Source: Chloroflexota bacterium
GTDB taxonomy: Bacteria; Chloroflexota; Dehalococcoidia; UBA2979
Reading direction: 5' to 3'
Length of the DNA: 40,352 nucleotides
Assembly (NCBI GenBank): GCA_009840945.1
Contig: VXMU01000008.1
Location: forward strand, 1-40,352
Position 1 is the stretch's first letter. Every line of letters starts with the position of its first letter. A program made the position numbers and the translations under genes. The notes under the pieces were generated by a model. It saw only the letters and a program-made list of their open reading frames with translations. It had not been told where the DNA came from and searched no databases. Shown in pieces: positions 16,576 to 24,161 of the stretch.

Positions 16576-18873
16576 CTACTCCTGGCCGTCCTCGAACTGG
16601 TCCAGCAGCCAGCGCGGCGAGGCCGGCAGCTGCGTGACGCGCACGTCGGTGGCGTCGTGGATGGCGTTCCCGATCGCGGCCAGCGGCGGCACGATCGGCA
16701 CCTCGCCCACGCCCCGCACGCCGTACGGGTGGCCGGGGTTCGGGACCTCGATCAGCACCGTCTCGATCTCCGGGAGGTCGAGCGCGGTCGGCATGCGGTA
16801 GTCGAGCAGGCTCGAGTTCGCCATCGCGCCGTCCTCGCGGTAGAAGTACTCCTCCGTGAGCGCCATGCCGACACCCTGTGCGGCGCCGCCCTGGATCTGC
16901 CCCTCGACGTACGAGGGGTGGATCGCCTTGCCCACGTCCTGGACGGCCGTGTAGCGGAGCACGTCGACCTTGCCGGTCTCCGGGTCCACCTCGACGTCCA
17001 CGATGTGGCAGCCGAACGCCGCGCCGACGCCCGTCGGCAGCACGTCCGCGTGGCCCTGGATGAGGCCGCCGGTGAGCGGCAGCTGCGCGCTCAGCTCGGC
17101 GAACGTGAACGAGCGGTCGTTGCCGTCGTCGTCGGCCGGGCCGCGCACGACGCCGTCGTCGCCGTAGGCGACCGAGTCACGGTCGACCTCCCAGATGGTG
17201 GCCGCGCGCTCCTCGAACTGGCGACGGATGTCCATCGCCGCCTCGTAGACCGCCCAGCCCGTCGCGAACGTCGTGCGGCTGCCGCCGGTGACGTGCGTGA
17301 AGCCGATCGAGTCGGTGTCGACCACGCGCGGGTGGATGTTCTCGTAGCTGAGGCCCAGCGCCTCGGCCAGCTGCATCGCCAACGCGGCGCGCTGCCCGCC
17401 GATGTCGACCGACCCGAGCACGAGGCTCACGTCGCCGTCGGCGCTGACCAGCGCGTAGGCGCTGGACTCGAGACCGGCGTTGCCCCAGTAGCCCATCGAG
17501 ATGCCGCGGCCGCGGTTCTTGCCCGTGAGCTCGGAGCGGTAGTGCGGCGTCTCCTGGGCGGCCTTCATGACCTCCTCGGCGCCGATGCGGCCGTGCTGGA
17601 CGCCGTCGGTGCGGCGCACGCCCTCGGCCGAGGCGTTCTTGAGCCGCAGCTCCATCTCGTCCATCTCGAGGCGCTCGGCCAGCTCGGTCATGAGCGTCTC
17701 CATCGCGAACGTGCCCTGCGGCGAGCCGGGGGCGCGGTAGGCCGCGACCTTCGGCTTGTTCGTGACGACGTCGAACGCGTCGGTGCGCTGGTTGGGGATG
17801 TCGTAGGAGCCGAACATGCAGCCCGCGCCCGCGGCGACGGGCGAGCCGGGGAACGCGCCGGCCTCGTAGGCCAGCTCCGCCTCGGCGGCGACGAGGGTAC
17901 CGTCGCGCATCGCGCCGATCTTGCAGCGCACGTAGGTGGCGGAGGTCGGGCCGGTGGCGGTCAGGACCTCCTCGCGCGTCATGAGCATCTTCACCGGCTG
18001 GCCGGTCATCCGCGACATGATCGCGGCCATCGGCTCCATGTAGACGGTGATCTTCCCGCCGAAGCCGCCCCCGATCTCCATCGGGATGACCTTGACCTTC
18101 GACACCGGGAGGTCGAGCAGCAGCGCGGTCGACTCGCGGACGCTGAAGGGCGCCTGCGAGCTGCACCACACCGTGACCTCGCCGTCCTGGTTCCAGAACG
18201 CCGTGCCGTTGTGGTACTCGAGGTACCCCTGGTGGGCCATCGAGGTCTCGAACTCGCGCTCGAGGATGATGTCGGCCTCTTCGAAGCCGGCGTCGATGTC
18301 GCCGACGTCGAAGCGCAGGTGGCTCGCGATGTTGCTCGCGTCCTCGGAGCGCTCGTCGCCGGGCACGAAGCGTGCGGCCATCTCCGTGGTGTGCATGTAC
18401 TCGTGCAACAGCGAGGCGCCGTCGGCCATCGCCTGATGCACGTTCAGGACCGGATCGAGCACCTCGTACTCCACCTCGATGAGGTCGAGCGCGTCCTCGG
18501 CGATGTGCTGGTCGGTGGCGCAGACGGCGGCCACGGCGTGGCCGGCGTAGAGCACCTTGTCCGAGGCGAGCACGTTGTCGCGGATCCACTTGAACGGCGC
18601 GAACGTCTCACCGAGGTCGACCATGTCGGCGTCGACGCGCGGGAAGTCGTCGTTGGTGATGACGGCCTTGACGCCGTCGAGCTCCATCGCATTGGAGGTG
18701 TCGATGCTGACGATGCGGGCGTGCGCGTGGGGGCTGCGCTTGACGCGGCCGTAGAGCATGCGGGGCAGGCGCACGTCCCCGCCGTACTCGGCCCGGCCGG
18801 TGACCTTGTCGGCGCCGTCCGGGCGGACGGGCCGGGTGCCGATGACCTGGTATTCCTGATCGGTCGAGACCAC
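16576..18873 (-). CDS. Xanthine dehydrogenase-family molybdopterin-binding subunit (CoxL/XdhB-like)
   Basis: This 765-residue large subunit belongs to the molybdenum hydroxylase family. The ald_Xan_dh_C domain (about 20-130) is followed by the molybdopterin-binding domain. Visible motifs are GGGFGGK, the substrate-pocket block AAYRAPGSPQG, a VDIGGQRAALA loop in place of the canonical GQG form, GGSRTTFATGWAVYEA, and the likely catalytic glutamate E724 in GVGEVP. Hydroxylation of an aldehyde, N-heterocycle or CO-like substrate is possible. The frame opens with TTG at 18879, but AAGGAG (18885-18880) sits six bases before GTG at 18873, so I choose GTG. The FAD and 2Fe-2S subunits are not next to it. 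A divergent hicAB pair lies upstream. Confidence 0.92.
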   Translation of the reverse strand: MVSTDQEYQVIGTRPVRPDGADKVTGRAEYGGDVRLPRMLYGRVKRSPHAHARIVSIDTSNAMELDGVKAVITNDDFPRVDADMVDLGETFAPFKWIRDNVLASDKVLYAGHAVAAVCATDQHIAEDALDLIEVEYEVLDPVLNVHQAMADGASLLHEYMHTTEMAARFVPGDERSEDASNIASHLRFDVGDIDAGFEEADIILEREFETSMAHQGYLEYHNGTAFWNQDGEVTVWCSSQAPFSVRESTALLLDLPVSKVKVIPMEIGGGFGGKITVYMEPMAAIMSRMTGQPVKMLMTREEVLTATGPTSATYVRCKIGAMRDGTLVAAEAELAYEAGAFPGSPVAAGAGCMFGSYDIPNQRTDAFDVVTNKPKVAAYRAPGSPQGTFAMETLMTELAERLEMDEMELRLKNASAEGVRRTDGVQHGRIGAEEVMKAAQETPHYRSELTGKNRGRGISMGYWGNAGLESSAYALVSADGDVSLVLGSVDIGGQRAALAMQLAEALGLSYENIHPRVVDTDSIGFTHVTGGSRTTFATGWAVYEAAMDIRRQFEERAATIWEVDRDSVAYGDDGVVRGPADDDGNDRSFTFAELSAQLPLTGGLIQGHADVLPTGVGAAFGCHIVDVEVDPETGKVDVLRYTAVQDVGKAIHPSYVEGQIQGGAAQGVGMALTEEYFYREDGAMANSSLLDYRMPTALDLPEIETVLIEVPNPGHPYGVRGVGEVPIVPPLAAIGNAIHDATDVRVTQLPASPRWLLDQFEDGQE

Positions 18874-19008
18874 GCTCAACTCCTTCGCTGCGAACGCACG
18901 TCGGGACGCCGGATCCGGCCGTGGGGACGGCCGCCCTCGGGCGTCGAGGGGATCATAGCGGGTTCCGCGTCAGGGGCGAGGAGCGAGTGCCCCGACGAGG
19001 CTGTAAGA

Positions 19009-19038
19009 TCGCACCGCAAGGTGCGACAATGTCATTGT
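19009..19038 (+). promoter_or_regulatory. Overlapping inverted repeats at the hicA start (candidate autoregulatory operator)
   Basis: Two inverted repeats abut directly at the start of hicA. TCGCACC (19009-19015) pairs with GGTGCGA (19020-19026) around a GCAA tetraloop. ACAATG-T-CATTGT is a perfect palindrome at 19026-19038 that covers the GTG start codon (19037). HicB antitoxins with HTH domains bind such sites to repress their own operon, so one repeat may be the operator. Binding itself is inference. Confidence 0.5.
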
Positions 19039-19243
19039 GACCAGTCGGGAGTTCATCCGGCGAGCACGAGCATATGCGCGCCGGACGGGACAACCGTTCC
19101 GGTTCGACCCGGCTCATGGCAAGGGCAGCCACGGGCGGGCCTACATCGGTCCCCGCTTCACGACGATCAGCCGAGGAGAGCTGCGACCGGGCGTACTCGC
19201 CGCGATGCTCCGTCAGCTCGGTATCGATCGCAGGGAGTTCTGA
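19037..19243 (+). CDS. hicA: HicA-family toxin (mRNA interferase)
   Basis: This is a 68-residue HicA-like protein with a double-stranded RNA-binding-type fold, expected to cleave mRNA during stress. The family signature is GKGSHGRAYIG with the catalytic histidine at H32, followed by FTTISRGELRPGVLAAMLRQLGI, which matches the usual HicA C-terminal half. The N-terminus (SREFIRRARAYARRTG) is helical and basic. The GTG start at 19037 sits inside a palindrome and lacks a clear Shine-Dalgarno sequence, suggesting leaderless or weakly initiated translation. The antitoxin gene starts 2 bp after its stop. The pair is complete, and all expected residues are present. Confidence 0.85.
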   Translation: MTSREFIRRARAYARRTGQPFRFDPAHGKGSHGRAYIGPRFTTISRGELRPGVLAAMLRQLGIDRREF

Positions 19244-19245
19244 CG

Positions 19246-19671
19246 ATGCTCTACGCATACCCGTGTGAACTCACCCCGGACGAGGACGGGGGGTTCGTGG
19301 CCACCTTCCCGGACGTGCCCGAGGCGATCACCGGCGGCGGCGATCGCGACGAGGCACTCGTGATGGCCGAGGATGCCCTCGCGACCGCCCTGGCCGGGTA
19401 CGTGCACGAGAAGCGCGAAATCCCCGCTCCGCGCGCCTCCGCCGGGGACGCGCTCGTGAGCGTCCCGCCCGTCGTGGCCGCCAAGCTCGCCCTCTACTCG
19501 GCGATGCGCGCCGACGGGATCACGAAGGTCGAGCTCGCCCGCCGGCTCGGCATCAGCGAGTCGGCCGTCCGGAAGCTCGCCAATCCCGACCACCGCTCGC
19601 ACGTCAGCCAGGTGCAGAAGGCGCTGCGCGCCGTCGGCCGCAGCATCCGCGTCGAGGTCACGGCAGCCTGA
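19246..19671 (+). CDS. hicB: HicB-family antitoxin with C-terminal HTH
   Basis: This is a 141-residue antitoxin. The N-terminal HicB fold (about 1-65) shows CELTPDEDGGFVATFPDVPEA and the EALVMAEDALATALAGY helix typical of the family. It would block the HicA active site. The C-terminal part (about 85-135) is an XRE-like helix-turn-helix (KVELARRLGISESAVRKLAN), giving the protein a DNA-binding role for autoregulation. The ATG at 19246 has AGGGAG within the end of hicA at 19232-19237. The same frame is open far upstream across the antisense of the molybdopterin gene. That extension is not coding. Confidence 0.88.
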   Translation: MLYAYPCELTPDEDGGFVATFPDVPEAITGGGDRDEALVMAEDALATALAGYVHEKREIPAPRASAGDALVSVPPVVAAKLALYSAMRADGITKVELARRLGISESAVRKLANPDHRSHVSQVQKALRAVGRSIRVEVTAA

Positions 19672-19760
19672 CCGCCCGCCGGCCGACCCGAACGCGACAG
19701 CCGCACCGCCGACGCGGTAGCCTGTCGCCGCCGAGGCTTGACCATGGAGGGCGGACACAC

Positions 19761-21191
19761 ATGCGCGTGGATCGGGAGCGGCTAGACCGGGCACTCAACC
19801 CGAAGACCGTCGTCGTCGTCGGCGACGCCAAGGCTCGCAACAACCGCTGGCTCCGCAGCAACAAGACCGTCGAGGCCAGCGGCAATCTCTACTCCGTGCA
19901 GGTCGACCCCAACGAGCTCCCCGAGATCGAGGCGCTCGGCGTCGAGAACTTCTCGAGCCTCGCCGACGTCCCCGGCGACATCGACTACGTCCTCGTCGCC
20001 GTCCCGCGGAACGTCGCCCCGCTGATCATGCGCCACTGCATCGAGCGCGAAGTGGCCGGCGCCGCGTTCTTCACCTCCGGCTTCGCCGAGACCGACACCG
20101 ACGAGGGCCGGGAGCTGCAGGCCACGCTCAAGACGGCGGCCGAGGAGTCCGGCCTCGTCGTCATCGGCCCGAACTGCATGGGCCTCTACAACCCGGCGGC
20201 CGGGGTGCGCTTCGGCCCCAGCCAGCCCGCGGGCTTCGACGGCCCCGTGAGCTTCGTCTCGCAGAGCGGCGCGCACGCGATGGACTTCATCATGGGCGCG
20301 CACGACGCCGGTGTGCGCATCGGCAAGGCCGTCAGCTTCGGCAACGGCATCACGCTGGAGAACGCCGACTACCTCGAGTACTTCGCCGGCGACCCCGGCA
20401 CCGAGTTCCTCACGATGTACGTCGAGGGCCTGCAGGACGGCCGCCGCTTCTTCGACGAGCTCCGCAAGGCCACGCGCGTGAAGCCGGTGGTGCTCTGGAA
20501 GGGCGGTCGCAGCAGCGACGGCTCGCGCGCCACGCGCTCACACACCGCCTCGCTCGCCGGGTCGACCGAGGTGTGGAACGCGCTCTGCCGCCAGGCCGGC
20601 GCCATCCAGGCCGACTCGCTGACCGAGGCGGTCGACATCCTCAAGACGCTCACGCTGGTGCCGCCATTCACCGGCACAGGCGTCGGCGTGATGGGCGGCT
20701 CAGGCGGCCAGTCCGTCTCGATGACCGACGCCTTCGGCGACCACGGCCTCGCGGTGCCGGAGTTGACGGAGCCCTCGCTCGCGCAGCTCGGCGAGTGGTT
20801 CAGCCTCGTCGGCGCGAGCTTCCGCAACCCGATCGACATGGGCACGAACCGCACCGAGCTCGAGCAGATCCTCGGCATCCTCGACCAGGACGAGAACATC
20901 GACGTGATCAGCATGCAGCTGCGCCCGCGGCCGAAGGACGACCCGGAGCGCGAGCAGCTGGACGAGCCGGTGGCCGCGCTGGCCGCTGCGAACGCGCGCT
21001 CCTCGAAGCCACACATCGTGCTGCTGCACTCGCCCACGCCGATGGCGCACGGCGAGGCGATGCACGACCTGGACCAGGAGCTGCAGGCGCTCGGCATCGC
21101 GGCGTACCCGAGCTACGACCGCGCCGCACGAGCCCTCTCGAAGGTGAGCGCCTACTACCGCTGGCGGGCGGAGGTGGACGCCGGGGAGTAA
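19761..21191 (+). CDS. NDP-forming acyl-CoA synthetase alpha-like protein (CoA-binding plus ligase domains, no ATP-grasp)
   Basis: This 476-residue protein resembles the alpha portion of ADP-forming acetyl-CoA / succinyl-CoA synthetases. A CoA-binding Rossmann domain spans about residues 10-140 (VVVVGDAK, VIGPNCMGLYNP). Succinyl-CoA-ligase-like domains span about 150-300 and 320-465. The phosphohistidine candidate is H261 in RSHTASLAGS. The ATP-grasp beta domain is absent, and no separate beta subunit gene lies beside it. The enzyme may need a partner encoded elsewhere or may have a different CoA-related role. The ATG at 19761 follows GGAGGG at 19746-19751. The DinB-like gene starts 4 bp after the stop, so the two are likely cotranscribed. 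Confidence 0.82.
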   Translation: MRVDRERLDRALNPKTVVVVGDAKARNNRWLRSNKTVEASGNLYSVQVDPNELPEIEALGVENFSSLADVPGDIDYVLVAVPRNVAPLIMRHCIEREVAGAAFFTSGFAETDTDEGRELQATLKTAAEESGLVVIGPNCMGLYNPAAGVRFGPSQPAGFDGPVSFVSQSGAHAMDFIMGAHDAGVRIGKAVSFGNGITLENADYLEYFAGDPGTEFLTMYVEGLQDGRRFFDELRKATRVKPVVLWKGGRSSDGSRATRSHTASLAGSTEVWNALCRQAGAIQADSLTEAVDILKTLTLVPPFTGTGVGVMGGSGGQSVSMTDAFGDHGLAVPELTEPSLAQLGEWFSLVGASFRNPIDMGTNRTELEQILGILDQDENIDVISMQLRPRPKDDPEREQLDEPVAALAAANARSSKPHIVLLHSPTPMAHGEAMHDLDQELQALGIAAYPSYDRAARALSKVSAYYRWRAEVDAGE

Positions 21192-21195
21192 CGCC

Positions 21196-21732
21196 ATGGC
21201 GACACAGGCACAGATCGACGAGCTGTTCGAGAAGATGGCGGAGGAGCGCGCCGCGCTGCTCGACGCCCTCGAAGGCATCGAGGAGGAGCAGGCCGAGCTC
21301 CAGCCGCCCGAGGGTGAGGGCGAGGAGGGCTGGTCCGTGAAGGAGCAGCTCACGCACCTCGCCGGCATGGACCGCGCGTACCGCCAGTGGGTGATCCGCG
21401 CCCTCGCGGAAGACCGCCCCGACACCTCGGACGGCAAGACGCCGAACGTCCCGCTCGACGTGCCGCAGGAGGAGGCCCACTCGGCCGACATCCCGACGCT
21501 CGTGGCGCAGATGAACGCCGAGCGCGCCGAGACACTGGAGCTGGCCCGCGGCATCGCGGCCGAGCAGTACGAGCGCACGGCGTTCGTCCCGGCGTTCGGC
21601 GAGCTGACGGTGATGCAGTGGCTCCGCTCGTACTACCGCCACGACCGCATGCACCGCGCCCAGATCCGCGGCGAAGAGTCCGACTACAAGCCGAACTTCG
21701 CCGAGGGCGCCTCCGAAGCCCGACCCCGCTGA
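21196..21732 (+). CDS. DinB-like metal-binding four-helix bundle protein
   Basis: This is a 178-residue all-helical protein of the DinB / YfiT superfamily. The metal-binding histidine triad is visible as H54 in QLTHLAGMD and H149 and H153 in YYRHDRMHRAQI. Superfamily members include thiol-dependent S-transferases using bacillithiol or mycothiol and many proteins of unknown role. The substrate cannot be assigned. Residues 24-48 are acidic and probably disordered. It follows the acyl-CoA synthetase-like gene after 4 bp. The end of the gene faces a palindrome-rich gap and a convergent crotonase gene. Confidence 0.75.
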   Translation: MATQAQIDELFEKMAEERAALLDALEGIEEEQAELQPPEGEGEEGWSVKEQLTHLAGMDRAYRQWVIRALAEDRPDTSDGKTPNVPLDVPQEEAHSADIPTLVAQMNAERAETLELARGIAAEQYERTAFVPAFGELTVMQWLRSYYRHDRMHRAQIRGEESDYKPNFAEGASEARPR

Positions 21733-21758
21733 GCGCCAGCCTCCCTCGCTCCGTTTCT

Positions 21759-22038
21759 GATCCCCTCGCCCCCGTCTGCGGGGGAGAGGGCTAGGGTGAG
21801 GGGGTCTGCACCTGCGGGGTGCGACTAGCCGTTGCAGAGCCCACCGGACCCTCACCCCAACCCTCTCCCGCACTGCGGGAGAGGGAGCCGGAGCCTCTGA
21901 TCCCCCCGCCTGGGTCTGCGGGGGCGAGCGTTAGGGTGAGGGGTCCGGCCGCACCCGACCCCACACATGGCGCGGAGGCGTCGAGAAGCCCGCCGGACCC
22001 TCACCCCCCGCCCTCTCCCGCAGTGCGGGAGAGGGAGC
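21759..22038. repeat. Cluster of four REP-like palindromic elements between convergent genes
   Basis: The 315-bp gap between the DinB-like gene and the crotonase holds four related palindromic units in alternating orientation: about 21761-21804, 21845-21890, 21901-21948 and 21993-22038. Each contains a CCCTCACCC / GGGTGAGGG arm and a CCCTCTCCCGCA / TGCGGGAGAGGG hairpin. The hairpins at 21861-21885 and 22011-22035 are perfect 12-bp inverted repeats around one central base; the first and third units are degenerate. This is the layout of REP/BIME elements. The gap holds no gene and probably ends transcription in both directions. Confidence 0.75.
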
Positions 22039-22047
22039 CAGATCGCG

Positions 22048-22845
22048 CTAGCGCATCTTCCAGTTCGGCGCCCGCTTCTCGGCGAAGGCCTTGGGGCCCT
22101 CGAGGCGGTCCTCCGTCGTCGCGATGAAGTCCGCGATCGGCTCGGCGAGCTTCTCCGAGTACTCGACGGGGAGCTGGCGGCCGGTCTTCACGATGCGCTT
22201 GATGGCCTGCACCGCCAGCGGGGCGCACTCGAGGATCTCATCGGCCAGTTCGTGCGCAGCGGCCCACATCGCGTCGCGGTCTGGGACGCGGCGCTGGATG
22301 AGGCCGATGTCGTAGGCGCGCTCGGAGCTCATGTGGCCGCCGGTGAGCTGGATCATCATCGCCTCGCGGTACGGGATGATCCGGGCGAGGTTGTGCAGGC
22401 CCGGACCGGCCAGCAGCGAGCGACGCGGCTCCGGCAGGCCGAAGCGCGACTGCTCGGTCGCGACGACCATGTCGCAGTAGATCGTCACCTCGAGGCCGCC
22501 CGCCAGGCAGTAGCCGTCCACGGCGGCGATGAGCGGCTTCCGGCACGCGTCCAGCTCGTCGAAGCCGTTGAAGCCGGGGCCCATGTCGCTGTCGTCGACG
22601 CCCTCGGCCTGGTCGCGCTCGGTCATCTCCTTGAGGTCGGCGCCGGCGGAGAAGGCGCGGCCGCCCTCGCCGGTGATGATGGCGACGAGCAGGTTGTCGT
22701 CGGCCTCGTACTCGTGGATCGCCTCGCCGATCGCGTTCAGGATCTCGCGGTTCAGCGCGTTCATGGCCTCGGGCCGAGTGAGGGTGATGATCGCCTTGCG
22801 GCCTTCGGTCTCGTATCGCAGCGTGTTAGTCGGCGTGATGGGCAT
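22048..22845 (-). CDS. Enoyl-CoA hydratase/isomerase family protein
   Basis: This is a 265-residue crotonase-fold protein. The CoA-binding/oxyanion block FSAGADLKEM lies near residues 66-75. The second oxyanion block is DGYCLAGGLEVTIYCD. The two glutamates used by true hydratases are both present, one in AGGLEV and one in GLPEPRRS. Hydration of trans-2-enoyl-CoA is therefore plausible, although this superfamily also contains isomerases and hydrolases. The ATG at 22845 has GGAGG eight bases before it; an upstream arginine-rich extension is rejected. The tail EKRAPNWKMR resembles the C-termini of hydratases. A second crotonase lies at 32545. Confidence 0.9.
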   Translation of the reverse strand: MPITPTNTLRYETEGRKAIITLTRPEAMNALNREILNAIGEAIHEYEADDNLLVAIITGEGGRAFSAGADLKEMTERDQAEGVDDSDMGPGFNGFDELDACRKPLIAAVDGYCLAGGLEVTIYCDMVVATEQSRFGLPEPRRSLLAGPGLHNLARIIPYREAMMIQLTGGHMSSERAYDIGLIQRRVPDRDAMWAAAHELADEILECAPLAVQAIKRIVKTGRQLPVEYSEKLAEPIADFIATTEDRLEGPKAFAEKRAPNWKMR

Positions 22846-22944
22846 GGGTGGTTCCTCCGCTCTCCGGCGTGTCCGACGTGGTTCGGGCGCATTGTAGGTC
22901 GTCGGGCCGCGCCCGCGTCTGGCACGACCGGCGGCATGCACTCG

Positions 22945-23373
22945 TTACGTCGAGTGCTCCTCGACGCGCCGCAGGAACGTCGAGCTCCCGACCACCTCGG
23001 CGCCCAGCCGTCCCACGCGCTCCCGTAGCGCGCGGTCCGAGGTGACCACGACCAGGCCCGCGGGGTTGTCGTCGGCACCGACGAGTTCGACGATGCGGTC
23101 GTCGGCGGCGTCCCGGCCGCGGCGAGGCGCGTAGAGGACGCGGAGGCCTGCGTGATCGCCCTCGGGCAGGCCGTCCAGCGGGCGGCCGTCGAGGACGACC
23201 GTCACCTCGGCGCCCGTGGCGTCGGCGAAATCCTGCAGCGTGGCGATGAGCTCGCGCTTCGCCCCGTCGCGGTCGCGCCACCACCCCGTTGGCCGGCTGC
23301 CGATGACGTTCATCCCGTCGACGATGAGCCGCTCGGCGCTCTCGCTCGCCGGCCCACTAGGAGCGGCCGTCAC
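22945..23373 (-). CDS. NYN-domain (YacP/Rae1-like PIN-fold) predicted ribonuclease
   Basis: This 142-residue protein has the metal-binding layout of NYN/YacP nucleases: D19 in IVDGMNVIG, D62 in VVLDGRP, D91/D92 in DAADDRIVEL and D113 in VVTSDRALRERV. YacP-like proteins (Rae1 in Bacillus) cleave RNA on ribosomes. By analogy this is a predicted endoribonuclease; the target is unknown. The GTG start at 23373 overlaps the stop of the aspartic-protease gene by four bases (GTGA), implying translational coupling. It is the last gene of a three-gene overlapping unit on the minus strand. Confidence 0.78.
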   Translation of the reverse strand: MTAAPSGPASESAERLIVDGMNVIGSRPTGWWRDRDGAKRELIATLQDFADATGAEVTVVLDGRPLDGLPEGDHAGLRVLYAPRRGRDAADDRIVELVGADDNPAGLVVVTSDRALRERVGRLGAEVVGSSTFLRRVEEHST

Positions 23374-23750
23374 AGGTCTACCGCGAGCGCCTCGATCTCG
23401 ACGATCCCTCCGGCGAGCGCGTCGAATGTGACGCGACTGCCCCAGAGCAGGCTCATCCCGATCAGCGGCAGGCCCTCGGCCTGGAGGACCAGAGCTTCGG
23501 TCGAATGACCGTGCCACAGCACCGACCCGTCGTAGACCTCGAAGGTGTGAAGCTCGCCGCTTGCCAGCCGGAAGGTCCGCTCGCCCCCGGGTGGCAGGCC
23601 GAGTTGCTGAATGTCAGCGGCCGGTAGCGTCAGGTACCCGGTGAATCCGGTATCCAGCATGGCCTCTCGACGCCACGTCCGGCCATCGCGGTCGACGACA
23701 TCGATACTGGTCAGCGCTCGACGGTTCGCGCTGACACGGCCGCTAATCAC
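23370..23750 (-). CDS. Clan AA (retropepsin-like) aspartic protease
   Basis: This is a 126-residue single-domain aspartic protease-like protein. The catalytic motif is D33-T-G in MLDTGFTGYLTLP, and the distal hydrophobic-glycine element is LPLIGMSLLWG. Both are as expected for the small clan AA proteases (AF_0612-type) that work as homodimers. No signal or membrane segment is visible. The GTG start at 23750 overlaps the preceding 88-residue gene by eight bases. The end overlaps the NYN gene by four. Substrates of bacterial members are generally unknown. The genome-wide habit of pairing with a small upstream gene suggests a conserved module. Confidence 0.78.
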   Translation of the reverse strand: MISGRVSANRRALTSIDVVDRDGRTWRREAMLDTGFTGYLTLPAADIQQLGLPPGGERTFRLASGELHTFEVYDGSVLWHGHSTEALVLQAEGLPLIGMSLLWGSRVTFDALAGGIVEIEALAVDL

Positions 23751-24009
23751 CCTCGGAGACCGGGAATATGCCGACGTGGCTGTAGGGGGCGGCGTAGCCG
23801 ATACGCACCGCCCATGTGTACGCGGAGGGCCGCCGGTCACGCAACGCGCGCGTACACGTGGCGTCGTCGGCACCGATCTCGTAGTCGCCCGACTCGATGT
23901 CGATGACGACGAACGTGCCCTTCTCAAGGTCCCCGAGCCCAGGCTTGATCTTCTCGTAGATGGCGTCTCCACGAGCCGCCACTTCGCCGGGCGGGTACTT
24001 GCCCCTCAT
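23743..24009 (-). CDS. Small conserved-type protein, partner of the clan AA protease (88 aa)
   Basis: This is an 88-residue soluble protein. The central block FVVIDIESGDYEIGADD (about residues 33-49) and a following RRPSAYTWAVRIGYA segment (about 59-73) are the pattern I associate with small proteins encoded just before clan AA proteases in Cyanobacteria and Chloroflexota. I know of no function. An N-terminal charged helix (about 5-25) could mediate binding. The ATG at 24009 has GGGAGAG about five bases before it. The gene ends inside the start of the protease gene (GTGATTAG, 8-bp overlap). The close coupling suggests a complex, an antitoxin-like partner, or a protease substrate. Confidence 0.65.
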   Translation of the reverse strand: MRGKYPPGEVAARGDAIYEKIKPGLGDLEKGTFVVIDIESGDYEIGADDATCTRALRDRRPSAYTWAVRIGYAAPYSHVGIFPVSEGD

Positions 24010-24111
24010 CACACTCTCCCCATGACTGCGGTGGGAGCGGTCATGCGCCAGCCAAGCATAGCCCGCATGGCGCGAGTTGGCCCCGCACGCACCTCGCGCA
24101 CCTCTTAACGC

Positions 24112-24140
24112 CGCAGCCCCCGCCTGGCGCGGGGGCTGCG
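24112..24140 (-). terminator. Terminator hairpin after the acyl-CoA dehydrogenase gene
   Basis: A perfect 12-bp stem CGCAGCCCCCGC / GCGGGGGCTGCG encloses the loop CTGGC. It begins 22 bp beyond the dehydrogenase stop codon on the minus strand and separates that gene from the small-protein/protease/nuclease unit downstream. Confidence 0.7.
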
Positions 24141-24161
24141 TGTGATCGCAAGGCCGATCGG

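Noticed and set aside
16549-19245. Open frame continuing more than 800 codons upstream of hicB on the plus strand
   Set aside because: It is the antisense of the molybdopterin subunit gene. Only the part from 19246 matches a family (HicB), and it has its own ribosome site.
21759-22038. CRISPR-like appearance of the repeated palindromes
   Set aside because: Units alternate in orientation, differ in sequence, and lack uniform spacers. No cas genes are present.
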